Shown here: positions 1 through 9,890 of the stretch, piece after piece
How positions within the stretch are numbered: the stretch's first letter is position 1
Layout of the letters: each line of letters starts with the position of its first letter
Assembly (NCBI RefSeq): GCF_032163395.1
Contig: NZ_CP119968.1
Span: forward strand, 4,862,001 to 4,926,000
From: Gloeocapsopsis dulcis
Lineage (GTDB): Bacteria; Cyanobacteriota; Cyanobacteriia; Cyanobacteriales; Chroococcidiopsidaceae
Direction of reading: 5' to 3'
DNA: 64,000 nt
Notes under the pieces: model-generated
Databases searched by the model: none
What the model was told of the DNA's origin: nothing
What the model saw: only the letters and a program-made list of their open reading frames with translations
Made by a program: the position numbers and the translations under genes

Positions 1-2
1 GT

Positions 3-602
3 AGATCTGTATTTCAGTACTGGGTAGACTTGTATCGCAACGAACTGATTCCACTAGAGGCATTGACTCAAGGACATAGATATGGTATAGAGCAGTATCA
101 AGCTGGACAAACTGCTTTATTAGCATCAGGTCCAGAATTTTTAAGAACGATCGCCAAAAATGCCCCTGCGATCGCCCAAGTTTCGGCGACTGCACCACAA
201 ATTACAGGTCCGACTGGTAAGAAAAACGTCGCGGTAATGAACTTAGTCATTCCTAATAATACCGACCAACCTGATGCGGCTTTAAAATTTGCGTTGTACG
301 TCACAAATAACCAAAATCAGCTTGCCTTTGCCAAAGCTGCTAATGTCTTACCCTCGACCGTAGCAGCGCTCTCAGACGACTACTTTAAGACAGTACCAGC
401 AGATGCGCCAACAGTTGAAAAAGCCCGCGTTGTCAGTGCGAGTCAATTGCAGCAAGCCGAAGTGTTAGTTCCCGCAATGGAAAACCTCAATGTCCTGCAA
501 AGAGCAATTTACGACAATCTCCAAGCCGCGATGTTGGGCGAAAAAACTGTAGACCAAGCCGTTGCTGACGCTGCTACTGAGTGGGATCGAAGAGCGAGTT
601 AG
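3..602 (+). CDS. Carbohydrate ABC transporter solute-binding protein, C-terminal part
   Basis: This is the 3' end of a gene that starts before the window. The frame is open from base 3, so the first in-window TTG at 30 is not the true start. The visible 200 residues carry the helical C-terminal lobe of the UgpB/MalE-type sugar-binding proteins, including a stretch on withdrawn trial substrates (AAALKFALYVTN-like helix, then an AKAANVLPST segment) typical of family 1 extracellular solute-binding proteins. Its role would be to deliver a sugar or polyol in the periplasm to a membrane permease. No permease or ATPase gene follows; the next gene is ssb on the other strand. Substrate cannot be read from this fragment. 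Confidence 0.8.
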   Translation, partial: RSVFQYWVDLYRNELIPLEALTQGHRYGIEQYQAGQTALLASGPEFLRTIAKNAPAIAQVSATAPQITGPTGKKNVAVMNLVIPNNTDQPDAALKFALYVTNNQNQLAFAKAANVLPSTVAALSDDYFKTVPADAPTVEKARVVSASQLQQAEVLVPAMENLNVLQRAIYDNLQAAMLGEKTVDQAVADAATEWDRRAS

Positions 603-623
603 GGGAGACAGGGGAGCAGAGGA

Positions 624-827
624 GTTTTGAATTTTGAGTTTTGAGTTTTGAGTTGTAGAAGACATTTGTAACATTAGATGTCTTACATGAATCAAAAAAC
701 TACTCTTGTCATTCTGAACGAAGTGAAGGATCTGGGAAATATTTCGCTTCGCTCAATATGACATATAGAGTATTCGCGCAAGAGGTCTATTCTTAACTTA
801 AAACTCAAAACTCAAAACTCAAAACTC
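624..827. repeat. Inverted heptamer (TTGAGTT / AACTCAA) arrays
   Basis: Bases 624-655 hold about four tandem copies of a TTTGAGT-type heptamer, and 794-827 hold the complementary AACTCAA copies, so the two arrays could pair into a long stem. They lie in the convergent spacer between the sugar-binding protein gene and ssb. Similar arrays recur at 1457-1488, 4232-4270 and 31996-32078 in this window. Short tandem heptamers of this kind are well known in cyanobacterial genomes. Confidence 0.75.
708..762. repeat. Dispersed palindromic element, GTCATTCTGA...CGAAG type
   Basis: The segment begins GTCATTCTGAACGAAG and ends CTTCGCTCAATATGAC, so its outer parts are inverted (GTCAT/ATGAC and CGAAG/CTTCG). 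It sits between the two heptamer arrays. Elements of this type are scattered through many bacterial genomes in intergenic spacers. The identification rests on memory of the motif; a genome-wide count would settle it. Confidence 0.5.
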
Positions 828-848
828 CTAAATCGCTCCTAGTCCCTC

Positions 849-1382
849 TTAAAACGGAATATCGTCGATATCCTGATCTTCGCTGGGTGGTAGCGGTGCT
901 GACGATGGTCTTGTAGGTGGTTCGTAAGTCGCAAAGTCAGCAATAACATCAGTTCTACTAGCTGTAGAAGTTGTCGCAGCAGGAGTACGTGCATCTAAAT
1001 TAGCTTTAGGGGCTTTTTCGGACCGCGTAACAGCATCTGGTGCAGCCTTAGGGTTGGCTTTTGTAGCTGTTGTATCTACAGTTTTATCGACTGCATGAAT
1101 TCGTTGTACTGTTAACTCAGCACGTTTTTCCTTAAATCCCTCAGAGCGCTCAAAAGTATTCATAGTCAAGCGACCTTCTATAATGACGCGATCGCCTTGC
1201 TGATAATGTTGTTCAATCTCTTGTGCCAAGTTACCCCAACCGACAGCTTTTAATGTTGCAGGGGAATCTTCTGCGCGCAAGCCTGGAAATTGAATCAGCA
1301 TTTCTGCTAACGCCATGTTATCAGACGTATAACGCAGTTGTGGCGCTTGTACAATTTCTGCCATCAAAATACAACTATTCAT
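849..1382 (-). CDS. ssb: Single-stranded DNA-binding protein
   Basis: Product of 177 residues with an OB-fold in residues 1-105 (MNSCILMAEIVQAPQLRY start, then the GDRVIIEGRL strand) followed by a Pro/Ala/Thr/Ser-rich linker and the acidic tip DIDDIPF. In this family the OB-fold binds single-stranded DNA as a tetramer and the DDIPF tip recruits replication and repair proteins. The N-terminus differs from the E. coli type and matches the form seen in cyanobacteria. The gene stands alone between heptamer-repeat spacers and shares its orientation with the sugar nucleotidyltransferase gene upstream, 115 bases away. The ATG at 1382 is the only reasonable start. Confidence 0.93.
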   Translation of the reverse strand: MNSCILMAEIVQAPQLRYTSDNMALAEMLIQFPGLRAEDSPATLKAVGWGNLAQEIEQHYQQGDRVIIEGRLTMNTFERSEGFKEKRAELTVQRIHAVDKTVDTTATKANPKAAPDAVTRSEKAPKANLDARTPAATTSTASRTDVIADFATYEPPTRPSSAPLPPSEDQDIDDIPF

Positions 1383-1456
1383 TCGCTTCTCCTATGTGTT
1401 CGCTAAATGAGGGGTCAGAAGAGTTATGAGGGGTGAGTTAAGAAAGTTCTTTTAAT

Positions 1457-1502
1457 TCAAAACTCAAAACTCAACACTCATAACTCCTAAATCGCTCCTA
1501 AC
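1457..1502. repeat. Heptamer array and direct repeat flanking ssb
   Basis: 1457-1488 is an AACTCAA-type array. The adjoining sequence AACTCCTAAATCGCTCCTA (1483-1501) is repeated almost exactly at 823-841 on the other side of ssb, in the same orientation. ssb is therefore bracketed by direct copies of one spacer module. Confidence 0.7.
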
Positions 1503-4056
1503 TCACAATTGATTGCTGAGGGCTGTTGCTGTAAGCTTCCACTCCCTGTTGTTCTTCAATAAATGATTGAACGCGGGTGCGGTATTCCCTCAGCAATTCA
1601 TCTACCCAATTACGATCATTACTGTTAGCGAACAAATGTACCACTGGTTCACCCGCATCGGGCAAAATTAGTACCCAACTGTCATCTTCAAAGCGGATTT
1701 TCACACCATCAACCAACTCTAGACTATCCTCTTTGTGTGTTTCCACTAGATAGCGCATCAATGCTCCCTTGACTGTCCAAGGGCAGCGGACAGTGTAGCT
1801 TCTGTGGCATACTTGCGGTAAGTCATCATCGCGAATTGACGCGAGCGATCGCTCTTGCACTGTCAACATCTCAATGACCTTGGCAATACAAAACATCGCA
1901 TCAAATCCTGGATGCAACTGCGGGAAGATAAATCCCATATCCCCACTTCCAGCAAGGACTACATTGGGGTTTACCTCTGGTAATGAAGCTTCCATTAATG
2001 CGGTAGGACTTGCCTTAGTCCGAATTACCTTACCATCATGACGACGAGCAATTTGTTCAACTGCACTTGATGCCTGAATTGGCACAACGACAGTTCCACG
2101 CGGATGTGCTGTCAGGATCATATTAACCATGAGTGCGGTTAACATTTCACCTCGAATCGGTGCTCCCAACTTATCAACCAGAATCAACTGTTCCCCATTA
2201 GCTGATACCTGGACGCCAAAAGTAGCTCGCAGTGCTTCCACAACATGACCAAGCTGCTGTAACAGTGCTTCCTTCTCCACTGAAGAAACTGCTGTTTGTT
2301 TCATACTGGCATTTAATACTACAGCATCGCAACCAAATTTAGCTAAAAGCTGCGGTAACACTGCCCCAGAAACAGCATAAGTATAGTCAATGACAACTTT
2401 TGAGTTACTGTGGCGAATTGCTTCTACATTTAAATTTTTCTCAAAAGCATTGCAGTAAGTGTCAATCATCTGAATCGGATAGACAACATTACCAATCTCA
2501 TGAATTTGCACGCGCCGGAGGTCTTCTTTAAAGTAAGATCCCTCGATTTTCTTCTCTAGTGCTTTTGAGATATTGACACCTTTGCTGTCAATAAACTCAA
2601 TTAACAGGTAATCAGGGCGATCTGGATGCAGGCGGACGTGAATTCCACCAGCAACTTTCAAGGTAGGGACAACAGTCCGTGACATCGGTATTGCTGTGGC
2701 ATCGAGGTTCTGAATATTAACACCTACAGACATTAAACCTGCAATAAGCGATCGCGTTACCATCCGCGAAATGCTGCGTTGATCGCGGGACATCATCACC
2801 TGCGAACCAGGTTTTAAGGTTGAGCCGTAAGCTGCACCCAATTTCACAGCAAATTCGGGTGTGATATCAATATTAGCTAATCCAGTGACACCACGCTGAC
2901 CAAATAAATTACGTTGTGCGGTGTGTCCCCAAATTAAATTGATATTTAGGATCGCGCCTGATTCAATTTGTTTACTGGGCCAAACACGAACGTTAGGACT
3001 AATTTGGGCTTCTTCTCCTACTGTAGACAGTGAACCTACCACAGCACCTTCTAACACTTGTGCGCGGCGATCTACTCGCGTACCACGCCCAATAACACAC
3101 GCTCGCAGTTCTGCATCTTCGCCCACAATTGCACCGTTCCAGATGATTGGTCGTTTTAAGTCAGCGTCAGCACCAATTGTGACGTTATCTCCAATCACTG
3201 TTCCAGGATCAATTCGCACTCGCGGCCCAATTCGACAATTACTACCAATCAGGACTGGAGGACAAATTTCAACACTCGGATCAATAAAAGTGTTTTGACC
3301 TTGCCATATCCCTGGCTTTGTCTCTGTATAAGCAAAGTCAAGTTTTACCTTACCAAACAAGCCATCGTACTGACTTTCGCGGTACGCATCGAGATGTCCA
3401 ACATCACACCAGTACCCTTGAGCAATATAGCCGTACATTGGTTCGCCTTTTTCCAGCAGTAATGGAAATAAATCTTTAGAAAAGTCAGATTCTTGATTTG
3501 CTGGTAAATAGTCTAAAATAGACGGTTCCAAAATGTAGATGCCAGTGTTGACGGTATCGGAAAAGATCTCACTAGTCGATGGCTTTTCTAGAAATCTCCG
3601 AATTCGATAATCTTCGTCGGTAATCACAACCCCAAACTCAATTGGATTGGGAACGCGGGTTAGTACTAATGTCGCTTTTGCTTGCTTGCGTTTATGAAAC
3701 TCAATAGCTGCTGTGAGATCGAAGTCTGTAACGCTATCACCACTAATTACTAAAAACGTTTCATCGAGAAATTCCGCGATATTTTTGACGCAGCCTGCGG
3801 TACCTAGCGGTTGATCTTCTTCAACGGCATAGGTCATTTGCACACCAAAGTCACTACCATCTTGAAAATAATCGCGAATGACGTCGGGTAAATAATGGAG
3901 CGTGGCAATAACTTCAGTTATTTGGTGCCGTTTGAGAAGGTTAGTAATATGTTCCGCAATTGGTCTGTTTAAAATAGGTACCATCGGTTTAGGAAGGTCA
4001 CAAGTCAGCGGTCTTAACCGCGTTCCAGACCCTCCAGCCATCAGCACTGCACGCAT
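1498..4056 (-). CDS. Sugar nucleotidyltransferase / phosphomannomutase-like fusion
   Basis: Product of 852 residues in three blocks. Residues 1-235 are a nucleotidyltransferase with the signature [13 protein letters not shown] and a PKPM lysine; they would form an NDP-sugar such as GDP-mannose. Residues about 250-370 are left-handed beta-helix hexapeptide repeats. Residues about 385-840 resemble the phosphohexomutase superfamily ([10 protein letters not shown] near 420). Homologues are usually labelled mannose-1-phosphate guanyltransferase. The mutase active site looks degenerate: where TASHNP is expected, near residue 470, the sequence reads VRLHPDRPD, and where the metal loop DGDxDR is expected there is ANGEQL. 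The third block may therefore be structural or regulatory. The role in polysaccharide or glycan precursor supply is inferred. Start is ATG, directly at the conserved N-terminus. Confidence 0.85.
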   Translation of the reverse strand: MRAVLMAGGSGTRLRPLTCDLPKPMVPILNRPIAEHITNLLKRHQITEVIATLHYLPDVIRDYFQDGSDFGVQMTYAVEEDQPLGTAGCVKNIAEFLDETFLVISGDSVTDFDLTAAIEFHKRKQAKATLVLTRVPNPIEFGVVITDEDYRIRRFLEKPSTSEIFSDTVNTGIYILEPSILDYLPANQESDFSKDLFPLLLEKGEPMYGYIAQGYWCDVGHLDAYRESQYDGLFGKVKLDFAYTETKPGIWQGQNTFIDPSVEICPPVLIGSNCRIGPRVRIDPGTVIGDNVTIGADADLKRPIIWNGAIVGEDAELRACVIGRGTRVDRRAQVLEGAVVGSLSTVGEEAQISPNVRVWPSKQIESGAILNINLIWGHTAQRNLFGQRGVTGLANIDITPEFAVKLGAAYGSTLKPGSQVMMSRDQRSISRMVTRSLIAGLMSVGVNIQNLDATAIPMSRTVVPTLKVAGGIHVRLHPDRPDYLLIEFIDSKGVNISKALEKKIEGSYFKEDLRRVQIHEIGNVVYPIQMIDTYCNAFEKNLNVEAIRHSNSKVVIDYTYAVSGAVLPQLLAKFGCDAVVLNASMKQTAVSSVEKEALLQQLGHVVEALRATFGVQVSANGEQLILVDKLGAPIRGEMLTALMVNMILTAHPRGTVVVPIQASSAVEQIARRHDGKVIRTKASPTALMEASLPEVNPNVVLAGSGDMGFIFPQLHPGFDAMFCIAKVIEMLTVQERSLASIRDDDLPQVCHRSYTVRCPWTVKGALMRYLVETHKEDSLELVDGVKIRFEDDSWVLILPDAGEPVVHLFANSNDRNWVDELLREYRTRVQSFIEEQQGVEAYSNSPQQSIVS

Positions 4057-4502
4057 AATTCCTCCTTAAATGATTTGCACTCATCACTGACACATAGCCA
4101 ATGACTCTGGCAAAAACAAGTCTTGTTCTAGTTTCCTATGTATGTTGAAACTTAAGGTACTTCCACAAGATACATCCGTTAAGCGTAAACTTCTTTAGGC
4201 ACATATGTCAGTGTAGAGGGGTACAACTATAGGAGTGTTGAGTTTTGAGTTATAAGATTCTTTAATTCACAACTTAAAATTCATCATTTATTACTCCGCG
4301 CAGCGGTAATTGAATAGGAGTGAGTTAACGTGTGGCAAGTTACTATGTTTTTAAGTTACAACTAACTCAAAGCTACTTATGCGATCGCTGTAACGATTTC
4401 TGTAGGCTACTCTACACTAAAGATGGTGGAAGAGGAAATTTGTCACCGCTTAAGATACCGGCTTTTACTTAATTGATTGAGTTGTACAGGTGGTTGCTGA
4501 CC
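4057..4502. other. Divergent intergenic region, no gene seen
   Basis: This holds the promoters of the nucleotidyltransferase fusion (leftward) and the small membrane protein (rightward). A short heptamer array lies near 4232-4270 and an HIP1 octamer at 4381. I see no open frame resembling a protein and no structured RNA. Confidence 0.6.
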
Positions 4503-4691
4503 ATGAACTTCATTTATTGGCTAGTTGTTATTGCGTATGCAATAGGTGCTTGGAAATTCTGGAATGGGTTTCATCGCACTAACTTTTCGCGGAGTTTCTC
4601 CAATCGACTATCTTTATCTCTGTTATGGCCAGCATTGTTAATTTCTAATAAATCTTATCGACAAAATTTCAGGAAAGCGCTAAAAGGTTAA
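4503..4691 (+). CDS. Small membrane protein, conserved hypothetical
   Basis: Product of 62 residues from ATG at 4503 (an in-frame TTG at 4473 would add ten residues). Residues about 2-20 (FIYWLVVIAYAIGAWKFW) form one clear transmembrane helix. A second hydrophobic patch (LSLLWPALL) follows near residue 38, and the tail is basic. No known domain is recognised. It ends ten bases before the cobK start and is probably co-transcribed with it, though a link to cobalamin synthesis is not shown. Confidence 0.6.
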   Translation: MNFIYWLVVIAYAIGAWKFWNGFHRTNFSRSFSNRLSLSLLWPALLISNKSYRQNFRKALKG

Positions 4692-4701
4692 CACGTTGCC
4701 T

Positions 4702-5499
4702 ATGACTGCCGCTTGCTCTCAGTCAGTGCCAGCTGATAAGTCTTATGGCAAGTTGTGGCTCATTGGCGGAACTCAAGAAAGCGTCGAAATTACTCGGGCG
4801 ATCGCGTCAGAAAATATCGGTTGTATTGTTTCTGTGACAACGGAGTCTGCGCGATCGCTTTATCATCCTGCATCGTGTTTAACAATCTGGGTAGGGCGTT
4901 TAACTTTAGCTCAAATTCCAGAATTTATTCAACAACAACAAATTAGGGCGATTGTTGATGCATCTCATCCCTACGCTGTGGAAGTGTCGCAAAATGCGAT
5001 CGCAGTGGCGCAACAATTACAGATACCCTACCTCCGCTATGAACGCCCGATACTGCCATCTAATCCAGAGATTAAAGGCGAGGATTTTGATAGCTTTGAA
5101 GCTTTATTGACAACAAATTACTTACAAAGCAAGCGAGTATTGTTAACTGTAGGTTATCGACCGCTACAGCTATTTCAAGCTTGGCACGATCGCGCAACTT
5201 TATTTGCCAGAATTCTCCCTTCAACGATCGCCCTTGAAGCCGCAACTCAAGCAGGTTTTACCCCAGATCGATTGATTTGTCTGCGTCCTCCCATTTCCGT
5301 TGAATTAGAACTCGCACTTTGGCATCAGTGGCAAATTCAATTAGTGATTACTAAAGCCTCAGGGAAACCAGGGGGTGAGGATACGAAACGCCTTGTCGCA
5401 ACTCAACTAGGTATTCCGTTGATCGCAATACGTAGGCCAACAGTGAAGTATCCACAACAAACTAGCGATTTATCTGTTGTCCTAGATTTTTGTCGTTAG
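4702..5499 (+). CDS. cobK: Cobalt-precorrin-6A / precorrin-6A reductase
   Basis: Product of 265 residues from ATG 4702; a TTG two codons upstream is possible. The N-terminus has the CobK/CbiJ nucleotide-binding motif (WLIGGTQES, residues about 18-26), then the DASHPYAVEVSQNA helix that is diagnostic of the family, and the C-terminal VITKASGKPGGEDTK segment. The enzyme reduces a ring double bond of precorrin-6A with NAD(P)H in corrin ring synthesis. Other cobalamin genes are absent from the window, as is usual in cyanobacteria, where they are scattered. Several HIP1 octamers lie inside the gene. Confidence 0.92.
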   Translation: MTAACSQSVPADKSYGKLWLIGGTQESVEITRAIASENIGCIVSVTTESARSLYHPASCLTIWVGRLTLAQIPEFIQQQQIRAIVDASHPYAVEVSQNAIAVAQQLQIPYLRYERPILPSNPEIKGEDFDSFEALLTTNYLQSKRVLLTVGYRPLQLFQAWHDRATLFARILPSTIALEAATQAGFTPDRLICLRPPISVELELALWHQWQIQLVITKASGKPGGEDTKRLVATQLGIPLIAIRRPTVKYPQQTSDLSVVLDFCR

Positions 5500-5555
5500 C
5501 ATGAATCATATAGCAGTCAGGGATCAGAAATTAAGCTAACAGCTAATCGCTCTAA

Positions 5556-5825
5556 TTAAAACGCTTGAATCCACTCTTTAATAAAGTACTCCGTCCAAAC
5601 ACCATTTTTCCAATAAGGATCGGCTTCAACAAGTTGACGTACTGTCGCTTCATCCTCAGCTTCGTAAATGCCAAAAACTTTCATTAAATCTTTGGTAGGA
5701 CCAATTGTAATTAGTACACCCGATTCTTTTTGCACCGCCAATCCATCGAGATGGGCTTGTCGATGAGGAACGCGTTTTTCTAGCACATCCTCGCAATAAC
5801 TTCCCCACATTACGTACTTAGGCAT
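5556..5825 (-). CDS. YciI-like protein
   Basis: Product of 89 residues with the YciI/YCII fold: an N-terminal strand (PKYVMWGSYCED), the paired His residues near 21-25 (PHRQAHLDGL), and the conserved ADPYWKNGVW motif near residues 68-77. The family is a ferredoxin-like dimeric barrel; the His-Asp pair suggests catalysis, but no reaction is known for most members. It lies 22 bases downstream of pheT on the same strand and is likely its last co-transcribed gene. Confidence 0.85.
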   Translation of the reverse strand: MPKYVMWGSYCEDVLEKRVPHRQAHLDGLAVQKESGVLITIGPTKDLMKVFGIYEAEDEATVRQLVEADPYWKNGVWTEYFIKEWIQAF

Positions 5826-5847
5826 ATTCTTTCAGTAATTAACAAGC

Positions 5848-8292
5848 TCAACTTCTAAGATTTACGCCAAATTTTTCTACCAAAGATTCTCGCACTTTTT
5901 GGTGTACGGGTTCGATGTCCTCATCTGTCAAAGTTCGATTTTGAGCGCGATATACTAAGCGAAATGCTAAACTTCTTTGTCTGTGTGGGACGTGTTCGCC
6001 GCGATATTCATCAAACAATTCAACCGATTCAAGCAACTCTCCGGCAGCAAGCGCGATCGCACGTTCTATTTCCGCAACAGAGACTTGGAGACTGGCAAAA
6101 AAGGCAATATCTCTAGGTGAAGCGGGATAAGTAGAATACGAACGGAATCTTGGTACTAAAACTTCGTCGCGATCCAAGTAGTCTAAGATGACATCTAAAT
6201 CAAGTTGAAAAGTATAAACTGCATCTGGTAAACCTTTTTCTTGACGTAATTGGGGGTGTACTTGTCCAAAAACTCCCAGACGATTGCCCTGCAACCATAA
6301 CGATGCAGTACGTCCTGGATGCAAGCGAGAGTCTTGATGACTTGGTTGATATTCTACCTTCAAGCCCAAGCGTTGAAAAACACTTTCTAGAACGCCCTTA
6401 GCTTCAAACCAAGTCAAGGGATGCTCTTTGCCACTCGATGCCCACTTACCTTGAGTAGAATCTCCACCTAAAATACCACCTAAAGCCTCAGCCTCTAGCA
6501 ATCCATCTTCTTCTTGCCAGAAAATGCGCCCAATTTCAAAACCATTCAAACTACCATTACCTTGCTCTAGGTTGTATTGAAAAGCATCAATCAAGCCAGA
6601 AATCAAATCTGTGCGCAGTGCGGAATATTCGACAAAGATCGGGTTGGTGAGCACAATTTGTCTATCTTGTCCTGCTTTACCTAATGAGTAATGGATCAGT
6701 TCCGTCAATCCAGCAGCGCGGAAAGCTTCGCGGAGTTGGCGAGTAAGTTGCTGTTCTAGGGAAAGATAGCCTGGTTCAGTTTTTTCAGGTAAAGTATCGC
6801 AAAAGCGATCGTAACCATACAACCGTGAAATTTCCTCTATCAAATCAATTTCGCGCTCTAAATCGCGATGACGATACGGCGGCACTGTTACAGTCAAAAC
6901 TTTTTGTTCAGGTGATGGTTTGACTTGACATCCGAGTGCAGTAAGAATTTGCTGAATATTTTCTGGTTGGAGTTCGCCTGTAGTATCTCCCAAGTCAATT
7001 GGTCCTAAAACTTGGTTGACGCGCTCAAGACGTAGTTCAATAGAACGTGACAGCGCACCGACTTCAGGACGGGCATCAGCAAACTGCTGTTGTACGACAA
7101 CACCTCCAGCTAGTTCGCGAATGAGCATTAAGGCGCGACGACAGGCTAGTTCTAATTCAGCAGCATTAATTCCCCGTTCGTATCTTGCCGAAGCTTCTGT
7201 CCGTAAACCTTGACTCCGCGCAGAACGACGAATTGCTACAGGATCGAATAGGGCGGCTTCTAAAACTAGGTTTTGAGTCCCTTCATGCACTTCTGTCGCT
7301 TCGCCTCCCATGACTCCCGCTAAAGCGACTGGTTTGTCGTGCGCGGTAATTAGTAAAGCTTGATTGGAAAGCGTGCGTGTTTGACCATCGAGTGTTTTGA
7401 GTGTCTCGCCAGATTGCGCAAACCGGACACCGATAGTTAACTCTGATTGAGTTCCACTGACGGCTAAGAGGCGATCGCGATCAAAAGCATGTAGCGGTTG
7501 ACCCCATTCCAGCACAATGTAGTTTGTAATATCGACAACATTATTAATGGGGCGAATTCCTGCGGCTTGCAATCGCTGTTGTAACCACGTAGGTGAGGCA
7601 GCAATTTTCAGAGACTCAATAACCGTACCAATGTAAGCAGGGCAAGCTTGTGTCTCTGTTATTCTGAGGCTCAAGTCCTTCTTACCATCAAGAATTGAGA
7701 TTTCTGCTGCTGCTGGTAATTGCACTGTTTTACCTGTAATGGCGGCGACTTCTCGCGCTACACCAACCATACTAAGTGCATCAGCACGATTTGCCGTTGC
7801 TGTCAAGTCGAGAATGACATCATCTAATCCCAACAACGGGCGAACATCACTGCCTAATTGCAGTTCCTGCTCAAAAATATGAATCCCCGCAGATTCTTTA
7901 GCGAGTCCTAACTCAGCTAAAGAGCAAATCATGCCTTCAGAACGTACTCCCCGTAGTTTTGCTGCTTTGATTTTGACGTCAATTTTGGGAAGATAAGTAC
8001 CGACTGTAGCGACTGGCACATAAATCCCTGCCCGCACATTAGGTGCACCGCATACTATGTTTAATGGTTCTGGAGAAGCTGCTCCCACATCTACTGTAGT
8101 GACACTTAGTTTATCAGCATTAGGGTGGCGTTGACACTCCAGTACTTTCCCGACAACAACTCCCTCTGCCCAAGTGCGACGATCTTCAATTTCTTCTACT
8201 TCAAACCCTGCCATTGTTAACGTTTCTGCTAATTCTTCCGGAGAAAGCGTCAACTCAACCAGTTCTTGCAACCAATTCAGAGAAATACGCAT
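5848..8292 (-). CDS. pheT: Phenylalanyl-tRNA synthetase beta subunit
   Basis: Product of 814 residues, the usual length. Domains in order: B1 and the EMAP-type tRNA-binding fold at residues about 40-150 ([19 protein letters not shown]), B3/B4 editing domain about 200-400, B5, the catalytic-like B6/B7 core, and the C-terminal ferredoxin-fold anticodon-binding domain (about 720-814, [17 protein letters not shown]). It pairs with PheS as an alpha2-beta2 enzyme charging tRNA-Phe. pheS is not adjacent, which is common in cyanobacteria. Start is ATG at 8292 in [12 protein letters not shown], the conserved beginning. Confidence 0.97.
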   Translation of the reverse strand: MRISLNWLQELVELTLSPEELAETLTMAGFEVEEIEDRRTWAEGVVVGKVLECQRHPNADKLSVTTVDVGAASPEPLNIVCGAPNVRAGIYVPVATVGTYLPKIDVKIKAAKLRGVRSEGMICSLAELGLAKESAGIHIFEQELQLGSDVRPLLGLDDVILDLTATANRADALSMVGVAREVAAITGKTVQLPAAAEISILDGKKDLSLRITETQACPAYIGTVIESLKIAASPTWLQQRLQAAGIRPINNVVDITNYIVLEWGQPLHAFDRDRLLAVSGTQSELTIGVRFAQSGETLKTLDGQTRTLSNQALLITAHDKPVALAGVMGGEATEVHEGTQNLVLEAALFDPVAIRRSARSQGLRTEASARYERGINAAELELACRRALMLIRELAGGVVVQQQFADARPEVGALSRSIELRLERVNQVLGPIDLGDTTGELQPENIQQILTALGCQVKPSPEQKVLTVTVPPYRHRDLEREIDLIEEISRLYGYDRFCDTLPEKTEPGYLSLEQQLTRQLREAFRAAGLTELIHYSLGKAGQDRQIVLTNPIFVEYSALRTDLISGLIDAFQYNLEQGNGSLNGFEIGRIFWQEEDGLLEAEALGGILGGDSTQGKWASSGKEHPLTWFEAKGVLESVFQRLGLKVEYQPSHQDSRLHPGRTASLWLQGNRLGVFGQVHPQLRQEKGLPDAVYTFQLDLDVILDYLDRDEVLVPRFRSYSTYPASPRDIAFFASLQVSVAEIERAIALAAGELLESVELFDEYRGEHVPHRQRSLAFRLVYRAQNRTLTDEDIEPVHQKVRESLVEKFGVNLRS

Positions 8293-8617
8293 GGAGTGTG
8301 CTTACTTAGACCTCAGCCAGACTATCTTATCAACATTATTGCAAAGCTTTGAAAACATTGCCGTGGCACAGAAAGCAATTGATGGGCTACGACAAGCAAC
8401 GGAACACTAAACCGGATATAAAAAACTTGAAGCACTAACTACCCGTTTCGCCATGGGTATATATAGCCTTAACCCAGTTTTCTGTTCCGATACTTGTTGC
8501 TAGCCTAGCTAGTATATTTACTCAGGGGAAAAGGGAGATTTTTTTAGATCATCTTGGGTAAACTGTCTCATGTCAACTTAACAATACCTATTAATGCCCT
8601 CTTCCTTGAGAAGGTCG
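8293..8617. other. Intergenic region upstream of pheT
   Basis: Both flanking genes read leftward, so this holds the pheT promoter and the 3' flank of the Gly-zipper protein gene. I see an imperfect palindrome (GCTAGCCTAGCTAG) near 8500 but no U-tract terminator and no convincing gene. Confidence 0.5.
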
Positions 8618-9553
8618 CTACACATCAGTTCTCTGATCGCGAATTTCTACCGGAATAACATTCCCTTGATGAAAATCTGCTTCACTGGAAGCACCTAGCG
8701 TTTCAGTGTCTGTAGGGATTTTGGGTAGCTTAACTTGCTTTTTCTCCACTGAGGATGGTTTGTTCCCCTCAGTTGCACGCTTAGCTGAGTCTGCAACACT
8801 TTTTGTTGCATCCGTGGTTGAGTTAGCAGCCTTCTGTACAGCTGGTTTAACATCTTCAACCGTATCTTTTACAGATTCAGATACACTTCTGACAGCTGGC
8901 TTAGCTTCCTCGGAGGCAGACTTGACAGCTTCGACAACAGAAGGTTTGGACTCCTGCACTGTTTTCTTAACTGCTTCAGCTGTGTTAACTATCGAGGGTC
9001 TTGTCTCCTCAACTGTCTCCTTGACTGAATCTACAGCGCCCTTCACAGATTCAGATACACTTCTGACAGCTGGCTTAGCTTCCTCGGAGGCAGACTTGAC
9101 AGCTTCGACAACAGAAGGTTTGGACTCCTGCACCGTTTCCTTAACTGCTTCAGCTGTGTTAACTATCGAGGGTCTTGTCTCCTCAACTGTCTCCTTGACT
9201 GAATCTACTACACCCTTTACAGAAGGCTTAACATACTCAGCGGTATCTTTTACTGCTTCGCCTACACCTTCTACAGTTTCGTTTACGTTGTCGGCTACAC
9301 TTTCTACAGCGTCTACTACACCTTCTACAGTCTTGTTGACAGCCTCAGCTGTACCCCTACCAGCCATCGCTCCTGCTGCTGCACCTGCTACAGCACCAAC
9401 AATTCCTCCGGTACGACCGCCAAGTATAGCACCAACAGCAGCTCCAGCTGCCGCTGCACCAATACCTGGGCTACTTGGCTGATCCTCATGTTGCTGGATA
9501 TTGGGTTCAGTATTCTCGTCAGACTTATCAATTGGTTGCTTGTTCTCAGTCAT
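8618..9553 (-). CDS. Gly-zipper, Lys/Glu/Val-repeat protein
   Basis: Product of 311 residues. An acidic N-terminus (1-30) is followed by an Ala/Gly-rich Gly-zipper (about 31-72) that could insert in a membrane. The rest, about 75-270, is built of amphipathic 11-residue-like units rich in Lys, Glu, Val and Ser (ESVKDTVE, EETRPSIV, ESKPSVVEA). This pattern resembles LEA, apolipoprotein and YtxH-type stress proteins, but no single family is certain. A 58-residue block is present twice, encoded by a near-identical 174-base tandem repeat. The protein has very few aromatics. A perfect palindrome overlaps the spacer 15 bases before the start. Function is unknown; desiccation or membrane protection is a guess from composition. 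Confidence 0.75.
   Translation of the reverse strand: MTENKQPIDKSDENTEPNIQQHEDQPSSPGIGAAAAGAAVGAILGGRTGGIVGAVAGAAAGAMAGRGTAEAVNKTVEGVVDAVESVADNVNETVEGVGEAVKDTAEYVKPSVKGVVDSVKETVEETRPSIVNTAEAVKETVQESKPSVVEAVKSASEEAKPAVRSVSESVKGAVDSVKETVEETRPSIVNTAEAVKKTVQESKPSVVEAVKSASEEAKPAVRSVSESVKDTVEDVKPAVQKAANSTTDATKSVADSAKRATEGNKPSSVEKKQVKLPKIPTDTETLGASSEADFHQGNVIPVEIRDQRTDV
8871..9208. repeat. 174-base tandem duplication in a coding region
   Basis: 8871-9034 and 9045-9208 match at nearly every base with an offset of 174 (58 codons). I see only two mismatches, both near the CTGTTTTCTTAA / CCGTTTCCTTAA segment. The low divergence suggests a recent duplication or ongoing gene conversion. Confidence 0.9.
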
Positions 9554-9890
9554 CGTTTTTTCCTTTGAGTAAATTATTTACTAACAATTTATGGCAAGTT
9601 AACTAGTGCCAATTTAACGATGCAAAAAAAGACTTACACCTAACTGAGGGAGGACAACGCCAAATACACAGTTAATCTAAAGTAAGAAGTTTTAGAGCGA
9701 CTCATAACTCCCAGTTTCCTCTGCTTCCTCTGCCCTCTGCATCCCTACTCCAAAAAAAACTGACCTTTAATCCCCGTTTGATCCCTAATTTTCCGTATAA
9801 ATCAGGTGGCAATTGGTTATTTTTCTCTAAATAATTGAAACAGGGTGCGATCGCTCCCAGTATTACCCGAAGCAGCGAGTAAACGCTCAT
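9554..9890. promoter_or_regulatory. Divergent promoter region with palindrome
   Basis: The spacer separates the leftward Gly-zipper gene from the rightward kinase gene. At 9568-9582 lies AGTAAATTATTTACT, a perfect 15-base palindrome, 15 bases before the Gly-zipper ATG, where a bound protein could block initiation. The remainder (to 9890) holds pyrimidine-rich dispersed sequence and an HIP1 site at 9848; no other gene is seen. Confidence 0.45.

Noticed and set aside
8291-8410. 39-residue frame overlapping the pheT start
   Set aside because: It starts inside the pheT initiation region on the opposite strand, lacks an RBS and is probably just promoter sequence.
8706-9482. 258-codon frame antisense to the Gly-zipper gene
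   Set aside because: It mirrors the low-complexity repeat of the real gene; composition (Ser/Thr/Ala) follows from the complementary strand.
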